Positions 17,301 to 26,493 of a DNA stretch of 64,000 bases are shown here, piece after piece. The DNA comes from Macondimonas sp045864775. GTDB taxonomy: Bacteria > Pseudomonadota > Gammaproteobacteria > UBA5335. Below the pieces are notes generated by a model, which was not told the DNA's origin, searched no databases, and was given only the letters and a program-made list of their open reading frames with translations. Both the position numbers and the translations under genes were made by a program. The stretch's first letter is position 1, and each line of letters starts with the position of its first letter. Location of the stretch: the NCBI GenBank assembly GCA_045864775.1, contig BTVR01000002.1, forward strand, positions 620,001-684,000, written 5' to 3'.

Positions 17301-18163
17301 GCTATCGTTGCTTGGCTGTCGGTCGGTGTACGGACGATGTGCCGGGTGTACTGCTCCGGGATCTGCTGCTGTCGATGGCTGATCAGACGCGCGGGGTCGA
17401 AGTCGCGCTCAACATTCTCTCCATGCGCTTCTTTTCCGACGGTGCCCAACGTCCCCATGATCCGGTGCTTATCAAGACGGGCCAGGATTTGCTGGCGCGC
17501 GCAGGCGTCCTGCACGGCAATCTTGAGGACGATGCGCTTGGACAGGTCGTAAGAGTCTGCCTGTCAGACGCTGATGCCGGACCGATCGCGGCATTGCTCG
17601 CCGTACGATGGGGACAGACGAGGGATGCATGGTCCGAGGGCACCGACACGCTCGAGGCCCTGCTGGAGACGCAACCAATAGCAGTCCTGAACGCACTCTT
17701 TCAGGCTTCGAGCGAAGAATGGCCTGGAAGTCGTTCACTTTTTGATAGAGATGAGCGCAGCCCCCTCAGTGCGTTGCCACATACCATCCTTCTAGAATGG
17801 TGTGATGCCGATCCCGAACGGCGTTATCCATGGATCGCCAAACTGATCCGTTTCATGGAGCGTCCGAACCATGACGGCCCGCCGCTATGGTCTGAACAAG
17901 CCATCGCGCTACTGACCCATGCGCCCGATCCGAACAAGCTGTTGGATGTTTTTGTTCCTCGCTTCGCGCCCAATGCATGGAGCGGATCACGCGCCGTGAT
18001 CGTGGCCACCAATGCCCAGTTGCTCGATCAGTTGAGCGCTTTTGCCTCGACGGATTTACAGCAGTATGCCCGCGACGCCAAGACCCGAGTGATGCGTTAC
18101 GTCGCGGAGGAACGGCAACGGGAGACCGAACGGGAACGCCGCCAGAACGAGCGTTTTGAATGA
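14334..18163 (+). pseudogene. Mrr-like nuclease / STAND NTPase protein, split by a one-base frameshift
   Basis: Large multidomain protein of the STAND NTPase type, the architecture of many antiphage sensors. It reads in two frames: 14334-15308 (324 aa) and 15305-18163 (952 aa). The N-terminal part resembles an Mrr/PD-(D/E)xK nuclease (GGHQNAPDGGIDVRVDL, then GFQVKAQKM, a D...QxK pattern). A P-loop follows near residue 246 (LVGLSGVGKTRLVQALFE). At the Walker B strand (LAVVIVD) the frame breaks at 15244-15248: inserting one A restores a continuous VVIVDNCPADLHRRLSD reading into the second frame, giving about 1276 aa. The long helical C-terminal region looks like a repeat sensor domain, with a charged tail. 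Natural decay or a sequencing error are both possible. The antiviral role is inferred; no phage-specific evidence is visible. Confidence 0.75.
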
Positions 18164-18308
18164 CGATCGACCGGTTTCAATCAGCCGGCGATCGGATTAC
18201 GCAAGCACTCACAGCGCCCTCCCCAATTGCGTGGCGTCCAAGCTTGGATTAGCTGCTTCCCCACGTCACCCGCGCCTGCCATTACGGCTGACGAGCGCCG
18301 AGTCAGGG

Positions 18309-18345
18309 TCAGCGATTGCGCATATGGATGGCGCTCTTGCCGACC
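18309..18345 (-). pseudogene. Possible relic of a dihydrolipoamide dehydrogenase 3' end
   Basis: Read on the minus strand this encodes GKSAIHMRNR followed by a stop, compared with DKRAIHIRNR-stop at the end of the intact lpd at 43675. At the nucleotide level about 36 bases align with about six mismatches, stop codon included. It lies exactly where the Rhs-like segment begins. This is most simply a recombination scrap of an lpd-like gene, but the match is short and could be coincidence. Confidence 0.4.
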
Positions 18346-19008
18346 TGATGGGCCGCCGCACGGTGTTTGCCTATGACGCGGTACGCAATCTCATCGCCCT
18401 GACCGATCCGGCCGGGGGCCCGGTGCGCTACGGCCATGATCCCGACGGACGGGTGACGCAGCTGACGGACGGCCGGGGCAACCTGACGCGGTTCGAGCGC
18501 GACATCCAGGGCCGGCTGGTGGGGCGGGTGTATGCGGACGGCAGCCGGGAGGGGTATGGCTACGATGCGGCGGCTGGCCGGCTGAGTGCGCGGATCGACG
18601 CGCTGGGGCAGCGCACGGACTACCGCCATGCCCGCGACGACCGGCTGGCGGGAATGGATTATGCGGGGGCGCTGGAAGAGACGGCGCCGGTTCGGTTCGA
18701 GGACGACCCGAGCTATCCGCGCCGGGTGCGCATGATCGACGGCACCGGGGAGACGCGCTACCAGTATTACCCGGCCGGCGGCCCGGGCGGGCTGCAGCTG
18801 GCGGAGGAGGCCGGACCGTCGGAGGTCGACACCATCGGCTATGGCTACGATGCGCTGGGGCGGCTGGGCAGCCGGCAGGTGGGCGCTGCCGAGGAGCGCT
18901 GGAGCTACGATGCGCTGGGACGCATCGGCGAGCACCGCAACCCCTTGGGGGTGTTTGGGTACACCTACCTGAGAGACAGCGGACAGGTGACCGGCGAGCT
19001 GCTGGAGG
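18340..19008 (+). pseudogene. Internal fragment of an Rhs/YD-repeat protein
   Basis: About 220 codons of YD-repeat sequence: TVFAYDAVRNLIALTDPAGG, VRYGHDPDGRVTQLTDGRGN, GYGYDAAAGRLSARIDALGQ, IGYGYDALGRLGSRQVG, WSYDALGRIGEHRNPLGVFG. Rhs proteins are very large secreted polymorphic toxins or wall proteins; here there is no signal, no core end motif (DPxG) and no toxin tip. An open frame continues on both sides (18156-19115), but its flanks are unrelated sequence, including an antisense parA piece at the 3' side. It is a dead internal fragment left by recombination. Confidence 0.8.
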
Positions 19009-19095
19009 GGTGCCGGTGGCGCTGGCCGCCAGCGTGGTCTTGCCGACCCCGCCCTTCGTCGAAACAATCGTCAATGTCAGAGCCATCGGACTCAT
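19009..19095 (-). pseudogene. 5' fragment of a ParA/MinD-family ATPase gene
   Basis: On the minus strand a start codon at 19095 (or 19086) opens MALTLTIVSTKGGVGKTTLA, the diagnostic deviant Walker A of ParA partition ATPases. After about 25 residues homology stops abruptly at about 19009, where the Rhs fragment begins on the other strand. Only the gene's first 29 codons remain. ParA genes of this kind usually come from plasmids or integrative elements, so this is a remnant of mobile DNA. Confidence 0.72.
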
Positions 19096-19188
19096 CCCTG
19101 TGTGTTGCTGATTGACACCACGGGTGAGGTTTGCGATGATCCCCGGCTGTTTCGACTTTGTCTCTTGCCAAATTCTCCTGATCGTTTC

Positions 19189-19263
19189 GGGCCGTTAGCT
19201 CAATGGTAGAGCAGCTGACTCTTAATCAGTAGGTTCGGGGTTCGAGTCCCTGACGGCCCACCA
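19189..19263 (+). tRNA. tRNA-Lys (anticodon CTT)
   Basis: The cloverleaf can be folded by eye: acceptor GGGCCGT/ACGGCCC, D-arm GCTC-AATGGTA-GAGC, anticodon arm with loop CTCTTAA (anticodon CTT, decoding AAG), T-arm CGGGG-TTCGAGT-CCCTG, discriminator A and an encoded CCA at 19261-19263. It marks the right edge of the accessory segment that begins after relA. The 3' end, where integrases usually act, faces away from that segment. Confidence 0.95.
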
Positions 19264-19441
19264 TCTTTCCGCATCCGTACACCCGCTGCTCGCGCGCGCC
19301 TCGCTTCCGAAATTGGCGAACGAGCATCTTCACGGACATTTCCTGCCAAGAACGAGGTGCCAGCAAGGACACGTCGCCTTCAGCATGGGGCGAACGCCCC
19401 GTGACGATGAGGAAAGCGGCGAGGGGCGCGAGGGCCGCGTG

Positions 19442-20626
19442 TCAGCCCAGACCGCGCGCCAGATCCCGAATAAGGTCGTCCACGGCTTCCAGCCCCACCG
19501 ACAGGCGCACCAGGCCGTCGGTGATGCCCGCCGCCACCCGGTCCTCGCTGCCGAGCCGGCCGTGGGTGGTGGTGGCCGGATGGGTGATGGTGCTCTTGGC
19601 GTCGCCTAGATTGGCCGTGATGGAAATCAGCCGCGTCGCATCGATCAGTCGCCAGGCCGCGGCCTGCCCGCCCTCGAGTTCGAAGGAAACCATGCCGCCA
19701 AAAGCCGACTGCTGGGCAGCGGCGAGCGCGTGCTGCGGATGATCCGGCAAGCCGGGATAGTGCACCCGCCTCACCCCCGGCTGGTCCTGCAGCCAGCGCG
19801 CCAGCACCAGTGCGTTTTCGCTATGGGCGCGCATGCGCAGCGCCAGGGTTTCGAGCCCTTTCAGAAACACCCAGGCGTTGAATGGGCTCAAGGTCGGCCC
19901 GGCGGTGCGCAGAAAACCGAACACTTCCTTGCCGACGGTCTCGGCATCCCCCACGACCGCGCCGCCGAGACAGCGCCCCTGGCCGTCGAGGTATTTGGTG
20001 GCCGAATGGACGATGAGATCAGCGCCGAGACCGAGCGGGCGCTGCAAGGCGGGCGTGCAGAAACAGTTGTCCACCACCAGCCGCGCGCCCGCGGCATGCG
20101 CGAGATCCGCCAGCCGCCGGATGTCCAGCACCTCGCTCAAGGGATTGGTCGGGGTCTCGATGATCAGCAACCGGGTGAGACCCGCGCCGACCGCCTGCTC
20201 CCATGCCGCATAATCGGTGGCCGGCACGAAACGGACCGACACACCGAAGCGTGTCAGGTACTGGCTGAGCAGACTGGTCGTCGTGCCAAATAGGCCGCGC
20301 GCGGCGACCACCTGATCGCCCTGGCGCAGCAGCGCCATGCACACCGCGAGGATCGCCGCCATGCCGGAACTGGTCGCCACGCACGCCTCGCCGCCCTCCA
20401 GCGCGGCCAGGCGTCGCTCGAACATGCGCACGGTCGGGTTGGTGAAGCGGCTGTAGATGTTGCCGGGTTGCTCGCCGCCAAAACGGGCGGCCGCCTCGGC
20501 GGCACTGGTGAACACGAAGCTCGAGGTCGCGTAGATGGCCTCGGCGTGTTCGCCCTGGTCGCTGCGCTCGATGCCGGCGCGGACGGCGCGGGTCTCGAAG
20601 GCGAATTCGTCGAAATCCTGCGCCAT
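19442..20626 (-). CDS. metZ: O-succinylhomoserine sulfhydrylase MetZ
   Basis: PLP enzyme of the Cys/Met-metabolism family that makes homocysteine directly from O-succinylhomoserine and sulfide. The PLP-lysine motif is SATKYLDGQGRCLGG, the phosphate-binding region is TSSGMAAILAV, and the C-terminal signature is LGDAKSTITHPATTTHG. MetZ-like features such as EFAFETRAVRAGIERSDQGEH at the N-terminus separate it from MetB and MetC. It is 394 aa long and located 5 bp after purF, the normal cvpA-purF-metZ order of pseudomonad-like Gammaproteobacteria. Confidence 0.94.
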   Translation of the reverse strand: MAQDFDEFAFETRAVRAGIERSDQGEHAEAIYATSSFVFTSAAEAAARFGGEQPGNIYSRFTNPTVRMFERRLAALEGGEACVATSSGMAAILAVCMALLRQGDQVVAARGLFGTTTSLLSQYLTRFGVSVRFVPATDYAAWEQAVGAGLTRLLIIETPTNPLSEVLDIRRLADLAHAAGARLVVDNCFCTPALQRPLGLGADLIVHSATKYLDGQGRCLGGAVVGDAETVGKEVFGFLRTAGPTLSPFNAWVFLKGLETLALRMRAHSENALVLARWLQDQPGVRRVHYPGLPDHPQHALAAAQQSAFGGMVSFELEGGQAAAWRLIDATRLISITANLGDAKSTITHPATTTHGRLGSEDRVAAGITDGLVRLSVGLEAVDDLIRDLARGLG

Positions 20627-20631
20627 GGCCT

Positions 20632-22149
20632 TCAGATCCCGTTGTAGATTTCGATCACCGGGAAATCGGCGCCCGCGGCATCCGCCCGCGAGCCATCCGA
20701 ACGCTGCAGGGCGAGCGCGGCCAGATACGCGGGCGTGACGTCCCCCGTCACGTATTCGCCGGAGAAACAGGAACTGTCGAAGCGATCGATGCGCTCGCCG
20801 TCCTTCTCCCAGCGCACGGCGCGCTCCAGATCGGCCAGGTCCTGATAAATGAGCCGGTCCGCGCCGATTTCGCGGCAGATTTCCTCTTCACTGCGGCCGT
20901 AGCCGACCAGCTCCGCGGACACCGGCATGTCGATGCCGTAGACGTTCGGGTAGCGCACCGGCGGGGCGGCGGAGGCAAAGTACACCTTGTTCGCGCCCGC
21001 CTCGCGCGCCATTTCGATGATCTGGCGCGAGGTGGTGCCGCGGACGATGGAATCGTCCACCAAGAGCACGTTCTTGCCGCGAAACTCCAGATCGATGGCG
21101 TTGAGCTTCTGGCGCACGGATTTCTTGCGCAGCTGCTGGCCCGGCATGATGAACGTGCGCCCGATGTAGCGGTTTTTCATGAAGCCTTCGCGGTACTTCA
21201 CGTTGAGGTGGTGCGCGAGCTGGACCGCGACCGTGCGGCTGGTGTCGGGGATCGGGATTACCACGTCGATGTCGTGGCTGCGCCATTCCCGCTCGATCTT
21301 CTTGGCGAGGTAATCGCCCATGCGCAGCCGCGCCTTGTAGACCGAGACGTTCTCGATGATGGAATCGGGCCGCGCGAAGTAGACGTATTCGAAGATGCAG
21401 GGCGAGTGCAGGGTGTGCTCGGCGCAGACCTTGCGGTGGACCTGGCCCGAGCGGTCGATGAACACGGCCTCGCCCGGCTGCACGTCGGCGATCGGCTCGA
21501 AACCGAGCACCTTCAGCGCCACGCTCTCCGAGGCGATCATGTAGCTCACGCCCTGCGCGGTTTCGCGCCGACCGTAGATCAGGGGACGGATGCCGAAGGG
21601 ATCGCGAAAGCCGACGATGCCGTAGCCCGTGATCATGGCCACGACGGCATAGGCGCCGCGGCAGCGGCGGTGCACCCCGGCCACGGCGGCAAACACGTCC
21701 TCGGGCTGGATGCGGATCTTGCCCTGCACCTGCAGCTCGTGCGCGAACACGTTGAGCAGCACTTCCGAGTCGGAGGTGGTGTTGATGTGGCGCATGTCCT
21801 GTTCGAACAGTTCGCGCTTGAGCGCCTCGGCGTTGGTGAGATTGCCGTTGTGCGAGAGCGAGATGCCGAAGGGCGAGTTGACGTAGAAGGGCTGCGCCTC
21901 ACCCGCCGTGGCGCACCCGGCGGTGGGGTAGCGGGTGTGGCCGATGCCCATGTCGCCGAGCAGACCGTACATGTGCTGCGCCTGGAAGATGTCGCGCACC
22001 AAGCCATTGTCCTTGCGCAGGTAGAGCCGGTCGCCGTCGCAGGTCATGATGCCGCCTGCGTCCTGTCCGCGGTGCTGGAGCACGGTCAGGGCATCGTACA
22101 GATCCTGATTCACGGGCGCCTGACCCGCGATGCCGACTACACCACACAT
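20632..22149 (-). CDS. purF: Amidophosphoribosyltransferase PurF
   Basis: First committed step of purine synthesis: PRPP plus glutamine gives phosphoribosylamine. The N-terminal glutaminase begins MCGVVGIAG, with the catalytic Cys2 exposed after Met removal, and contains GHTRYPTAG and SHNGNLTNA. The C-terminal phosphoribosyltransferase has the PRPP loop VLLVDDSIVRGTTSRQI. The product is 505 aa. It lies between cvpA (28 bp upstream) and metZ (5 bp downstream). Confidence 0.98.
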   Translation of the reverse strand: MCGVVGIAGQAPVNQDLYDALTVLQHRGQDAGGIMTCDGDRLYLRKDNGLVRDIFQAQHMYGLLGDMGIGHTRYPTAGCATAGEAQPFYVNSPFGISLSHNGNLTNAEALKRELFEQDMRHINTTSDSEVLLNVFAHELQVQGKIRIQPEDVFAAVAGVHRRCRGAYAVVAMITGYGIVGFRDPFGIRPLIYGRRETAQGVSYMIASESVALKVLGFEPIADVQPGEAVFIDRSGQVHRKVCAEHTLHSPCIFEYVYFARPDSIIENVSVYKARLRMGDYLAKKIEREWRSHDIDVVIPIPDTSRTVAVQLAHHLNVKYREGFMKNRYIGRTFIMPGQQLRKKSVRQKLNAIDLEFRGKNVLLVDDSIVRGTTSRQIIEMAREAGANKVYFASAAPPVRYPNVYGIDMPVSAELVGYGRSEEEICREIGADRLIYQDLADLERAVRWEKDGERIDRFDSSCFSGEYVTGDVTPAYLAALALQRSDGSRADAAGADFPVIEIYNGI

Positions 22150-22177
22150 GCGGTAACTCCTCGTAAGAAACGGCCGA

Positions 22178-22684
22178 TCAAGCCCGCACGCCTTGGGCAG
22201 GGGCGGACGTCGGGACGTCGGCTGGTAGCCGGGCCTGCAGCCTGGCTGCCAGCGGAAGAAAATAAGGCACGAGCGCCGAGCGCGCCCACCAGTCGGATCG
22301 TGGCAGCGGCGTGAGTTGGGCGAGCATCACGGCCAGGGTGATCAGCGCAGTCGCCCGAGCGGCGCCGAACACCATCCCCAGCAGCCGGTCGACGCCCCCC
22401 AGGCCCAGTCGGCGGATCGTCTGGCCCATCATCCGGTTGATCAGTCCGCCCAGAATCAGCACCACCGCGAACACGAGCACACCGGCCACGACGTGGCGCA
22501 GACCGTCCTGCGCGATGAGCCCCGACAGGTAGGGTTGAACCGCGGCGGCGCCCCAATAACCCGCGGCGGCTGCGGCAAACCAAGTCGCCAGCGACAGCGC
22601 CTCCTGGACCAGTCCCCGCAGCAGGGCGATCCCGAGCGAGATGGCCACGACCACCAGAATCAGGACGTCTATGGGGTTGACCAT
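22178..22684 (-). CDS. cvpA: CvpA family inner-membrane protein
   Basis: Small integral membrane protein, in enterics needed for colicin V production and for envelope stress tolerance. Four hydrophobic helices can be traced (IDVLILVVVAISLGIALL, AAAAGYWGAAAVQPYLSG, VAGVLVFAVVLILGGLI, GMVFGAARATALITLAVML). The conserved N-terminus NPIDVLIL and the segment LGGVDRLLGMVFGAARA are typical. It is 168 aa. It sits directly upstream of purF as in most Proteobacteria. Confidence 0.93.
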   Translation of the reverse strand: MVNPIDVLILVVVAISLGIALLRGLVQEALSLATWFAAAAAGYWGAAAVQPYLSGLIAQDGLRHVVAGVLVFAVVLILGGLINRMMGQTIRRLGLGGVDRLLGMVFGAARATALITLAVMLAQLTPLPRSDWWARSALVPYFLPLAARLQARLPADVPTSAPAQGVRA

Positions 22685-22715
22685 GGCCGGCTTCCGTCCA
22701 AAGGCCGCGGGGCCT

Positions 22716-23486
22716 TCATGGCGTGGGGACGACCTTGCCGTTCAGACCCATCGACTGCTCGATCTGTGAACGCAGCGCTTCGGCGTCTTCCCGTCGGGCC
22801 AGTTGCCCGACCCGAACCCGGTACAGGGTTCGGCCATCGACGACGAGCGTGCTCACCTGGGCGCTGTGCTGACGCTGGACCAGCCGCGTGGCCAGACTCT
22901 GGGCGTTCTGCAGATCACCGAAGCTGCCGACCTGCACCGCCCAGCCCGCCATCGCCGCAGGCGTCGGCGCGGGCGGAGACGCTGGCTTGGAGGTCGTCGC
23001 AGGCGCCGCAGGGCTGCGCGCCGGCGGGGCCGCCGGCCGCAGCGCTGCGGTCGGGCTCGACTGGGGCGGCTTCGATGGAACGGCCGCAGCAGGAGGGGTT
23101 CGGGGCTTGGTGGCGGCTTCGGGCGGAGCCTGCGGCGTCTTCGGCGTCGGAGCCGCGGACGGCACGGATGGCGCGGCGTGCTCGGGCGGGATGCGCGCCG
23201 TCTCGTCCTCGAGCGGCGGTGGCTCGGACATCGACGGCGCCTGCGCCATGGCGGCAGGTGTTTCCGCCGTTTCCGGCCGGGCTGGCTGAGTCGGCGCCGG
23301 CGGCGTCTCGCGGAGCGGCGGGGGCGCCAGATCGATGGTCCGCATCTCGCGCTCGGAATCCCCGCCGGCCACCAGCTGCGGCTCGGTCGACGCGGGTTCG
23401 CGATCGACCACCCAGGGCAGCAACACCATCGCCCCGGCCCAGAGAACCGCCGCTCCGACCAATCGTCGTCTCAGGATCGGATCCAT
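22716..23486 (-). CDS. SPOR-domain membrane protein, DedD-like
   Basis: Probable divisome-associated peptidoglycan-binding protein. From the ATG at 23486 it has a cytoplasmic basic N-terminus (MDPILRRRL), one membrane helix (VGAAVLWAGAMVLLPWVV), a Pro/Ala-rich periplasmic linker of about 130 residues and a C-terminal SPOR domain (WAVQVGSFGDLQNAQSLATR, LYRVRVGQLARREDAEALR). SPOR domains bind denuded septal glycan. It sits between folC and cvpA, the conserved dedD position. The linker is low in sequence complexity. Confidence 0.9.
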   Translation of the reverse strand: MDPILRRRLVGAAVLWAGAMVLLPWVVDREPASTEPQLVAGGDSEREMRTIDLAPPPLRETPPAPTQPARPETAETPAAMAQAPSMSEPPPLEDETARIPPEHAAPSVPSAAPTPKTPQAPPEAATKPRTPPAAAVPSKPPQSSPTAALRPAAPPARSPAAPATTSKPASPPAPTPAAMAGWAVQVGSFGDLQNAQSLATRLVQRQHSAQVSTLVVDGRTLYRVRVGQLARREDAEALRSQIEQSMGLNGKVVPTP

Positions 23487-23523
23487 GCCGTCACTCCACG
23501 CCGCCCGCATCACCAACGGGCAA

Positions 23524-24795
23524 TTATACGGGCTCGGGTGTGGCGAGGGCCACGGTCAGGAAGGAACCCGTCACGACGATGCGATCCCCGGCTTGGCTCT
23601 CGAGGAGTGCGGCGCGGGAGGCATCGGCCGGGTGTTCGAAGTGCTGAATGATGGCCTCAGGGACCCGCCGAAGGATGGCATCCGCCACCCACTCCGCGCC
23701 CCCGCCACGGGCTCCGGGCAGCGCTGCGACGTACCAGCGGTCGGTATGCGGCACAAGCGCCGCGACCATGGCGTCCACCTCCTTGTCCCGCAGGATACCC
23801 AGGATCGTGCGGCGCACCCCGGTCATGGGCAGCCCGGCCAGATGATCGGCCAGAACCCGCGCGCCGGCGGGGTTGTGCGCGACGTCGAATATCCGCGTCA
23901 CCGCGCCGGGACGATGATCGAGACGCCCGGGCAGGTGTGCCGCGCGCAATCCCTGCACCACCGCGGCCCGGTCCGGTCGCAGCCCCGCCGGCAATTGCAG
24001 GAGGGCGGCCAGCGCGCCCGCCGCATTGCGATATTGATGCGTTCCAAGCAGCGCCGGCGGCGGCAGGTCGGTCCAATTGCCAGCGACGCTCCGAAAATCC
24101 CATTGCCCGTTGCCGCCCTCCAGCAGGCGAAAATCGCTGCCCAAACACCAGCGCGGCGTCCCCAGCCCATGCTGCAAGAGCCCGTCGGGTGGCGCTGGAT
24201 CGGCGCAGATCAAAGCTTGCGTCGCGCGGCTGATGCCCGCTTTTTCGCGCGCGATGCTGTCCCGGTCCGGGCCCAGCCAGTCGGTGTGATCCAGATCGAT
24301 GGCGGTGATGAGCGCAATGTCCGCATCGACCACGTTGACCGCATCGAGCCGCCCCCCCAGACCAACCTCGAGCACCGCCACGTCGAGATCGGCGCGGGCG
24401 AACAGATCCAGCGCCGCCAGGGTGCCGAACTCGAAATAGCTCAGGCTGGTGTCACCGCGCGCCTGCTCCACCCGCGCGAAAGCGGCGCACAAGGCGACGT
24501 CGTCCACGGGCACACCGTTCAGACGCACCCGTTCGTTGTAGCGCCACAGATGCGGCGAGGTGTAGCTGCCGACGCGCCGCCCGGCCGCCGCGAGAATGGC
24601 CTCCAGGAAGGCGACGCTGGAGCCCTTGCCGTTCGTGCCGGCGACGGTGATGACCCGTCGCGCCGGGCGCGGCCGGCCCATCGCCTCGTACACGGCGCGC
24701 ACCCGGCCCAATCCCAGTTCGATTTCGCGCGGATGAAGCCGCTCGAGATGAGCCAGCCAGCCGGCCAGATCGCGCGTGGGCGCCGCAGCGCTCAC
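23524..24795 (-). CDS. folC: Bifunctional folylpolyglutamate synthase / dihydrofolate synthase FolC
   Basis: Adds glutamate to dihydropteroate and to folates, using ATP. The Mur-ligase-type P-loop is VAGTNGKGSSVAFLEAIL, with the following motifs YTSPHLWRYNERVRLNG, VGLGGRLDAVNVVD, DLDHTDWLG and, at the C-terminal domain, DVAHNPAGARVLADHL. The GTG start at 24795 overlaps the accD stop as GTGA, showing translational coupling. The product is 423 aa. The accD-folC pairing is widely conserved. Confidence 0.95.
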   Translation of the reverse strand: MSAAAPTRDLAGWLAHLERLHPREIELGLGRVRAVYEAMGRPRPARRVITVAGTNGKGSSVAFLEAILAAAGRRVGSYTSPHLWRYNERVRLNGVPVDDVALCAAFARVEQARGDTSLSYFEFGTLAALDLFARADLDVAVLEVGLGGRLDAVNVVDADIALITAIDLDHTDWLGPDRDSIAREKAGISRATQALICADPAPPDGLLQHGLGTPRWCLGSDFRLLEGGNGQWDFRSVAGNWTDLPPPALLGTHQYRNAAGALAALLQLPAGLRPDRAAVVQGLRAAHLPGRLDHRPGAVTRIFDVAHNPAGARVLADHLAGLPMTGVRRTILGILRDKEVDAMVAALVPHTDRWYVAALPGARGGGAEWVADAILRRVPEAIIQHFEHPADASRAALLESQAGDRIVVTGSFLTVALATPEPV

Positions 24796-25661
24796 TCGGC
24801 CGGCGGCGCCGGCTGGCGCATGAAGATGCGAAGGATGCTGGCCAGCCGATCGCGCATCTGGCGCCGGTCCAGAATGACATCGACGGTCCCGTGCTCCAGC
24901 AGGAACTCGCTGCGCTGAAAGCCTTCGGGCAAGGTCTGCCCGACGGTCTGCTGAATCACGCGGGGCCCGGCAAAGCCGATCAGCGCCCGGGGTTCGGCCA
25001 CGTTCACATCCCCCAGCATGGCGAGCGAGGCCGATACCCCACCGGTGGTGGGATGGGTCAGCACGGACACGAAAGGGACGCCAGCCGCCGACAGCTCGGC
25101 CAAAGCCGCGCTGGTCTTGGCCATCTGCATCAGGGAGAACAGGTTTTCCTGCATGCGCGCCCCGCCGCTGGCCGCGAAGCAGACCAGCGGGGCGCGGTCG
25201 GTGAGGCTCTGGCGGGCGGCGCGGACGAACTTCTCGCCCACGACAGCGCCCATCGAGCCGGCCATGAACCGAAAATCGAAGGCCGCCGCGACCACCGGCA
25301 ACTGCTTGAGCAAGCCCTTCATGACCAGCAGTGCATCCTTCTCGCCGATGGCTTTCTGGGCCTGCGCGAGGCGATCCTTGTATTTCTTGCTGTCGCGAAA
25401 CTTCAGGGCATCGACCGGCTCGACTGCGGCGAACAGTTCCACCGCCGTCTCCGGGTCGAAGAACTGGGCCAGCCGTCGCCGGGGTTCGATCGGACCGTGG
25501 TGGCCGCACTTGGGACACACTTCCAGATTGCGTTCGAGCTCGGGCCGGTAGAGCATCGCTTCGCAGGATTCGCAGCGGTCCCACACCCCTTCCGGCACCG
25601 CCCGCTTCTGCTCGCTTTCGGTACGGATGCGGGAGGGCATCAGTTTGGTGAACCAGTTCAT
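24792..25661 (-). CDS. accD: Acetyl-CoA carboxylase carboxyltransferase subunit beta AccD
   Basis: Zinc-finger half of the carboxyltransferase that makes malonyl-CoA for fatty acid synthesis. The four Cys zinc ribbon is visible at the N-terminus (WDRCESCEAMLYR and EVCPKCGHH), followed by the crotonase-like core (FAASGGARMQENLFSLMQMA, VLTHPTTGGVSASLAMLGDV, FAGPRVIQQTV). It is 289 aa. It overlaps trpA upstream (ATGA) and folC downstream (GTGA), so it lies inside a fully coupled operon. Confidence 0.97.
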   Translation of the reverse strand: MNWFTKLMPSRIRTESEQKRAVPEGVWDRCESCEAMLYRPELERNLEVCPKCGHHGPIEPRRRLAQFFDPETAVELFAAVEPVDALKFRDSKKYKDRLAQAQKAIGEKDALLVMKGLLKQLPVVAAAFDFRFMAGSMGAVVGEKFVRAARQSLTDRAPLVCFAASGGARMQENLFSLMQMAKTSAALAELSAAGVPFVSVLTHPTTGGVSASLAMLGDVNVAEPRALIGFAGPRVIQQTVGQTLPEGFQRSEFLLEHGTVDVILDRRQMRDRLASILRIFMRQPAPPAE

Positions 25662-26493
25662 GGCGCGATGCCTCCGGCGCGCGGCGCCTCATCCATGGCC
25701 GTCCGCAGCGCCCGCACCTGCGCCTCGATCTGTTGCGGCAGGGTGTCGGACGCGCCGCCCGCAATGGTCTTGACCAGCGCGCTGCCGACGACCACGGCGT
25801 CTGCAATCGCGCCCACCGCCGCAGCCTGTTCAGGCCCCGTGATTCCGAATCCGACCCCGACCGGCAGGCTCGTCAGGCCCCGCACGACCGCCAGGCGCTC
25901 GTTCACGGTTTCCAGATCCAGACTGGCGGCGCCGGTCACGCCCTTGAGCGAGACGTAATAGACGAACCCCTGCGCCTGCTCGCAGATCCAGGCCATGCGC
26001 CGATCGGTGCTCGTCGGGGCCACGAGGAAAATGGGCGCGAGCCGCGCCTCACGCAAGGCCGGCAACAAGCCCTCACCTTCCTCCGGCGGCAGGTCCACGG
26101 TGAGCACGCCGTCGACCCCGGCGGCAGCGGCGGCCGCTGCAAAGGCCCCGTAGCCCATGCGTTCGATCGGGTTGAGATAGCCCATCAGCACGACGGGTGT
26201 CTCGGCATTCCGCTCCCGAAAGCGCCGCACCAGATCGAGCACGCCCGGCAGGTTCATCCCGGCTTGCAGGGCACGGCCGGCGGCCAACTGGATGGCGACC
26301 CCGTCGGCGACCGGATCGGAAAACGGCACCCCCAGTTCGAGGATGTCCGCGCCGCCCGCCACGAGGGCGTGCATGAGGTCGAGCGTCGTGTCGGCGTCGG
26401 GGTCGCCGGCCATGATGTAGGTGACCAGCGCCGCCTTGCTCTGCTCGCGCAGGCTCGCGAAGCGCCGATCGATGCGCAACGGTCGTTCGGCAC

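Noticed and set aside
18391..19095. A complete ParA gene of about 234 aa on the minus strand
   Set aside because: Only the first 25 or so residues look like ParA; the rest is the antisense of the Rhs fragment.
18156..19115. A complete 319-aa Rhs gene
   Set aside because: The open frame is continuous, but only the middle is Rhs-like; the start region is unrelated and the end is antisense to the ParA start. It has no N-terminal or C-terminal Rhs features.
19189..19263. tRNA-Lys as an attachment site with a direct repeat at the other end of the island
   Set aside because: No copy of the tRNA 3' end was found upstream near relA, there is no integrase gene, and the tRNA 3' end faces away from the accessory segment.
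19386..19399. Terminator after metZ (GGGGC-GTTC-GCCCC on the minus strand)
   Set aside because: The hairpin is perfect but short and has no U-tract, so an intrinsic terminator is not supported.
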